Below, piece after piece: positions 1 to 4,900 of a stretch of 6,837 nt of DNA. Every line of letters starts with the position of its first letter. Within the stretch, counting starts at the first letter, position 1. The stretch comes from Candidatus Zhuqueibacterota bacterium (lineage in GTDB: Bacteria > Zhuqueibacterota > Zhuqueibacteria > Zhuqueibacterales > Zhuqueibacteraceae): assembly GCA_013361015.1 (NCBI GenBank), contig JABWAN010000305.1, positions 1-6,837 on the forward strand, read 5' to 3'. Made by a program: the position numbers and the translations under genes. The notes beneath the pieces were generated by a model, which was not told the origin of the DNA, ran no database searches, and saw nothing but the letters and a program-made list of their open reading frames with translations.

Positions 1-1657
1 TGGCGAGGACGTGTATCTCGCTTCCGAATTGGGACGCGCTTATGTGATCGGCTCGCAAGGTACAAATCTAAACGCGCCCGACAAAGTTGCGGTCTCGCTC
101 AAACACTACGTGGGCTACAGTTTTCCCATGAGCGGTAAAGACCGCACGCAAGCTTGGATTCCCGAACGCATGCTGCGCGAATATTTTTTGCCGATGTTTC
201 AAACCGCTATCGCCGCCGGCGCCGCGACGGTGATGGTGAATTCCGGCGAGGTAAATGGCATTCCGGTGCATTCCGATCGCTTTCTGCTGAACGATATTCT
301 GCGCGACGAACTGCAGTTCAAAGGCTTCGTGGTGTCGGATTGGGAAGACGTCAAGCGTTTGCACACGCGCGATCGCGTGGCAGATTCACCGAAAGAAGCG
401 GTGCGCATGGCGGTCATGGCCGGCATTGATATGAGCATGGTGCCGTTGGATTTCAGCTTCTACGAACTGTTGTTGGAGTTGGTGAAGGAAGGCGCCGTGC
501 CGCAGTCGCGCATCGATGAAGCAGTCGGCCGCATCTTAAAATTGAAATTCGAATTGGGGTTGTTTGAGAATCCCTATCCCAATCGGAGTCTCAAAGCAAA
601 ATTCGCGAGCGCGGAGTTCACGGAGGCCAGTCTCGCCGCGGCGCGCGAGTCCATCACGTTGTTGAAGAATGACGGCGTGCTGCCGCTTTCAAAAAGCGCC
701 AAAGTGGTCGTGACTGGTCCGATGGCCGCCTCGTTATCGGTTTTGAACAGCGGTTGGACGATTACATGGCAAGGCGATAACGAAGCTTTATATCCAAAAA
801 ACAAACTGAACATTGTGCAAGCGTTGCAAGCCAAGCTTGGCGCGGAGCAAGTGGTGCATGTTCCGGCGTTGGCAAGCGGCCATGCGGTCGAAATGCCGGC
901 GCTGACGAATGCGATAAATCATGCCGACGTGGCGATCGTGTGCCTCGGTGAAAAAGCCTATTGCGAAACCCCCGGCAATATTGACAATCTCGCGTTGGAA
1001 GAAACGCAGTTGACCCTTGCCAAGGAAATCATCAAAACGGGAAAGCCCGTGGTGCTCGTGTTCCTCGGCGGCCGGCCACGATTGATCACCGAAGTTGTCG
1101 AGGGCGCCAATGCCCTCGTGCTGGGATATTTGCCCGGCATGGAAGGCGGACGCGCGCTTGCCGAGGTGCTTGTGGGTGAAGTGAATCCGAGCGGCAAACT
1201 GCCGTTTACGTATCCGCGCCATGCGAATGCCTTGATGTGTTATGATCACAAACCTCTCGAGGCTGCAGAAGGCAACAAGTATGCGCCGTTGTTTCCGTTC
1301 GGTTTTGGATTAAGCTACACCACGTTTGCCTATCGCGATTTGAAGCTTAGTCACGAGAATCTGCCGCAGAATGCGCAATTGCAAGTTAGCATCATGGTGA
1401 AGAACACGGGCAATCGCGCCGGCAAGGAAGTTGTGCCGTTGTATGTGACCGATCTGTACGGCTCAGTCTCGCGCCCCGTTAAACAACTCAAACGATTTGC
1501 GAAAATCTCTCTGGCGCCGGCAGAAGAGCAAGAGGTCAAATTTGTGCTCGCTGCCGAGGACTTGTCGTTCATCGGCCGCGAGAACAAAAGAATCATCGAA
1601 CCCGGCCAGTTCAAAATCACCATTGGAGAGCTTTCGCAAACGTTCACGCTGAAGTGA
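1..1657 (+). CDS. Glycoside hydrolase family 3 beta-glucosidase / exo-beta-glucanase, 5'-truncated by window edge
   Basis: Hydrolyses terminal beta-linked glucosyl (or related) residues from glucan oligosaccharides, as GH3 enzymes do by a retaining mechanism. The frame is open from base 2 (reading GEDVYLASELG), so the GTG at 11 is internal and the true start lies upstream. Residues here count that GTG as 1. K31-H32 and the GKDRTQAWIPER stretch (42-53) are conserved substrate-site segments of the barley ExoI-like branch. D110 in GFVVSDWED (codon 338-340) is the predicted nucleophile. The second alpha/beta domain spans about 213-436; its GEKAYCETPGN segment (313-323) is the region expected to supply the acid/base Glu. 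PFGFGLSYTTF (429-439) leads into the Fn3-like C-terminal domain (about 456-540). Roughly 150-200 N-terminal residues are missing by comparison with family length, so a signal peptide cannot be judged. No dockerin or T9SS tail follows; the protein ends at the Fn3-like domain. The family call is very secure. Exact substrate (cellobiose, laminarin, xylan oligomers) cannot be read from sequence. Confidence 0.95.
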   Translation, partial: GEDVYLASELGRAYVIGSQGTNLNAPDKVAVSLKHYVGYSFPMSGKDRTQAWIPERMLREYFLPMFQTAIAAGAATVMVNSGEVNGIPVHSDRFLLNDILRDELQFKGFVVSDWEDVKRLHTRDRVADSPKEAVRMAVMAGIDMSMVPLDFSFYELLLELVKEGAVPQSRIDEAVGRILKLKFELGLFENPYPNRSLKAKFASAEFTEASLAAARESITLLKNDGVLPLSKSAKVVVTGPMAASLSVLNSGWTITWQGDNEALYPKNKLNIVQALQAKLGAEQVVHVPALASGHAVEMPALTNAINHADVAIVCLGEKAYCETPGNIDNLALEETQLTLAKEIIKTGKPVVLVFLGGRPRLITEVVEGANALVLGYLPGMEGGRALAEVLVGEVNPSGKLPFTYPRHANALMCYDHKPLEAAEGNKYAPLFPFGFGLSYTTFAYRDLKLSHENLPQNAQLQVSIMVKNTGNRAGKEVVPLYVTDLYGSVSRPVKQLKRFAKISLAPAEEQEVKFVLAAEDLSFIGRENKRIIEPGQFKITIGELSQTFTLK

Positions 1658-1678
1658 AAGGGGGGAAGCTGCTTTACG

Positions 1679-1841
1679 TTACTACTCCGAGCGATATCTA
1701 GGTTACACTTTCCCTCTTCATATGTCATTCAGAAGGAATCTTTTTAATCGCTGGAGATACTGCCGAGCGCTCAAAAGATTCCTTCGGAATGACAACAACT
1801 AGAGGCGCGAAGTGTAACCTATTTTGTGCTCCGAGTAGTAA
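1679..1841. repeat. 163-bp imperfect inverted repeat, MITE-like or REP-like palindromic element
   Basis: Two nested arm pairs are visible. The outer arms are 1679-1710 and 1810-1841, 32 nt each with about 26 matches by eye. They include TTACTACTC, GAGC and a perfect 12-nt block, TAGGTTACACTT. The inner arms are 1723-1744 and 1773-1794, 22 nt each with a single mismatch (core GAAGGAATCTTTT). Spacers between the arm pairs are 12 and 15 nt, and the central loop is 28 nt (1745-1772). There is no coding frame of note inside and no transposase nearby. The shape fits a non-autonomous mobile palindrome that could fold into a long hairpin in RNA from either strand. No T tract follows it on the + strand, so it does not look like an intrinsic terminator for the GH3 gene, though it could protect the 3' end of that transcript. 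Its mobility is inference; the symmetry is seen directly. Confidence 0.8.
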
Positions 1842-1865
1842 ATGGACGTTATCGTCTTTACCCCT

Positions 1866-1908
1866 CAAAAAAAAAGACCTTCCAGATTTTTGTCAACCTG
1901 GAAGGTCT
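1866..1908 (-). terminator. Intrinsic (Rho-independent) terminator of the protease gene
   Basis: A perfect 11-bp stem, AGACCTTCCAG (1875-1885) against CTGGAAGGTCT (1898-1908), closes a 12-nt loop. On the minus strand it is followed by an uninterrupted run of T (nine A on the + strand, 1867-1875). It starts 21 bases after the protease stop codon (1930-1932). On the + strand no T run follows the stem, so it should act only on minus-strand transcription. Confidence 0.92.
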
Positions 1909-1929
1909 GTCTCCTCCAATCAGTCCTCT

Positions 1930-4900
1930 TTATCTCACAATCGTAAGCTGTTTGCTCTCCGACATCTTTCCGGCTTTGAGGCGATACAAATAAGTTCCGG
2001 AGGGAACCAATTGACCGTCCTCATTTTTGCCATCCCAACGCACTTCGTATGCGCCGGCGTGACGCTCGCCGGATACGAGATGCCGCACAAGTTGTCCCGC
2101 GAGATTATAGATGGATAATTCCACGGACTGCTTTGTAGCACCGGGCAGATCGAAACGAATAATCATCTCACTGCCTTGGCCGCCGCTCTTGAAGGGATTG
2201 GGATAACTTTGATACAGCTTAAAGCTCGTGGGTGTGGCCGCATTTGCCGCCACGCCGGTGCTCACGTCGAGCACCTGCGCGTTCGTGAAATCATCCACGA
2301 AATCTGTTAGAGTGAAATTTGCGCGCGTCGTGTTTTGGCCTTTGTTCGCAAAGACCACTTCGAGCAACACACCGGCGTTGGTTGCGGCAATGGGCTTGTC
2401 ATTGAAACCGCCGAGACGCACAACACCCGGTTCGATTTGCTGGCCTTCGAGTTGAATCCAATCCGCAGTCAACGCGCCGCGCGTAACTCCGAGCAGCTCG
2501 AGCTGATCGCTGGGATAGTGCAATTGCAAACCCACCGCTTGCAAGTTTTGCGGATTGGCGGTGCGCAGCGCGACTTTCACAAGCTCTTGCTGAGCAGAAG
2601 GAGAGACCAGCGTGCGCGCCTCAAGCGTCAATTGATAGTTCAAACGCGTTGCCGGCGCCGCTGTGTTGGTGCGGGCAAAACAATCCAACGGCGGGAGGTT
2701 TTGCAGATAACGCGTGAAGATGGCGAGCGCATCGCCGGGGGTAGTGGTGTTGTCGCAATTCACATCGGACGCCGTCACTTCGCAATCGAAGCCGGAAACA
2801 TCACAACTCGCGGGCACGCTGCCGTTGTTCAAGTAGACTTGAAACGCGCAAAGCGCGTCACCGGGCGTCAAGCTCAGGTCGCCATTAACGTCGCCGTCGT
2901 GCTCACAGGTGACGCATTCGAAGCGATTGCAGCACGTGGCAAATCCGACGAGATCATCCGTGGGCGTGCTCAGCAAAACTTCACTCATGGTGATCGCGTT
3001 ACATTTCACCGTGAAGCACAGGCGCATGAGCACGCCCGCACTGTTCGCCGGAATCGCCGTGATGCCAAATCCGCCGCACGTGAAGTTGCCGGAACCCGCA
3101 GGATTTTCCTGCGCACTGACCGAAAGAAAATTGGTGGTGAGATCGCCCTTCTCAACACTCACAAAAGTGAGCTGGTTGGGATCAACCTGCAGCTTAAAGC
3201 CAAAGGCGTCGATGGGCTGGCCGTTTTCTTTGAGGCGAATGTCGACGCAGAGCGTATCGCCGTCTTTGCCTTTGATCGTCTCCCCGACGACAGTTACGCC
3301 TTGAGCCACCGGGAAAACCGCCGGTCCGCTGCACGCTGCGGGGTCACACGTTCCGCCGCTGCCCACAATGGTGAAATTGCCGGGATTGTCGCCGAACACA
3401 CTCGCATTCGCAACGGATTCCACGCGCACACGACATGTTGCCGAAGGATTGTTCGGCACGGTCACGTTTTCGGCGCCGTCGTTGGCGGTATTTGGAGCCA
3501 GCATTATCGGGAAAGTGGCGCCGCCATCCGTCGAGAGTTTGAGATTAACATTGCCCGAAACATTACTCGAAGTCCATGCGACATTCTGCGTTGTGCCAAC
3601 ATTCCAAGCTGCGCCCGCCGCAGGTACCGTGACGTTTATGCTCGGTCCGGAAATCTGCGCGGAAGCTTCATTCGAAGGACCGCTTTCGCCCTGCGTATAA
3701 ACTGCGGTGGTCACATAGAAGTAAGTTGTGCCGGCGGTCACATTGCCGTCGCTGAAAGTCGTGATGGCAGCGTTCACGTTGCCGATGCGGTTTTGCGCTG
3801 CGATCGGCACGGGTGATGAAGTCGCACGATAAATGTTGTATGACTGCAGCGAGCTTCCTCCGCCGGTAAACTGGCCGGTCAATGTTAAAGTATAAGGCGT
3901 CGTGGTTGGGCCGCTGGGTGCAGGATCGAAAATAGTGACACCGACAACATAGGTTCCGGCTGACAGTGTGGGCTGGCTGATCGCTTCCGGCGTTGTGCCG
4001 CCGCTTGCCGAACCGTCAATGATCGTGGTCGCGTCTTGATTGAGCAGCCAAATATCGCAGTCGGAATTGAAGCCGTCCAGATTAAGTTGCAGCCCGGTCG
4101 CGGTCGTGGTCACGAGGAACAAATCTTCCAAATCATCCGTGGTGCCGTCTTGGAACACAACGCTGATGGCGCCGAGATCGCTCACTTCCGAATTGCCGCT
4201 GACCACGAGCGGAGAGGTGCCGGTCAACGACTGAGCCTGCGCAAGCGAATTGTTCGGCTCTTGCTCCGGTATGTTTGTGGAACTGTTGGACGAATTACGC
4301 TTCGCCGTTTTTACAACTCCGTTCGCGCCTTTCGCAATGGGCGCGTGCAGCGTCACTTGTTCCACTCCATTCGCCGGTGCTGCAAGTGTGGCGGGAGCCT
4401 GCCAATTCAAGTTGATGGCATTGGCCGCGGCTGCCGCGGTGAGGTTGCGCGGCGGATTGAGGCTCGACCCGGATTGAATGGTGAAGTTGCCGGGATTGTT
4501 GCCGAACACATTCACGTCGGCAACGGATTCCACGCGCACCCGGCAAGTGGCGGAAGGATTGTTTGGAACGGTCACGTTTTCACTGCCATCGTTCGCCGTG
4601 TTCGAAGCGAGGGTAATTGCGAAAGAGGCGCCGCCGTCCGTCGAGAGTTTGATATTGACGTTGCCGGTCACGTTCGTAGAAGACCATGCGACTTGCTGCG
4701 TTGCGCCGATGTTCCACGTCGCGCCCGCCGCAGGCGTACTCACGGTGATGGCCGGCGGGTTTAGATTCGGAATCGCGGTCACCAGTACTGTCACGCTCGG
4801 CTCGTCGGGATCATCGGAGCGAATTGCAAGTGTGGCGCTCTGTTGCGTGTTACCGACAGCATTCCAATCTACGGCGACACTCACGAGGCGCGAGCCGGCC

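Noticed and set aside
11..13. GTG as the start codon of the GH3 gene
   Set aside because: The frame is open upstream and reads GED before it, completing the conserved GEDxYLxSELG motif; most of the catalytic barrel is needed upstream.
1672..1861. CTTTAC at 1672-1677 and again at 1856-1861 as a possible target-site duplication of the palindromic element
   Set aside because: The right copy is 14 bases from the repeat end while the left is one base away, and six bases can match by chance.
1789..2118. A + strand frame beginning in the inverted repeat
   Set aside because: It runs through the terminator and into the antisense of the sorting tail. No plausible start site or protein family was seen.
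2335..3816. A 493-codon open frame on the + strand, antisense to the protease gene
   Set aside because: It is Arg/His/Ala-rich with no recognisable domain and lies wholly opposite clear domain-coding sequence. It fits a shadow frame from the codon bias of the real gene.
3367..4755. The two similar blocks as mobile or CRISPR-type repeats
   Set aside because: They are in-frame protein domain copies of equal length inside one gene, with no short regular spacing.
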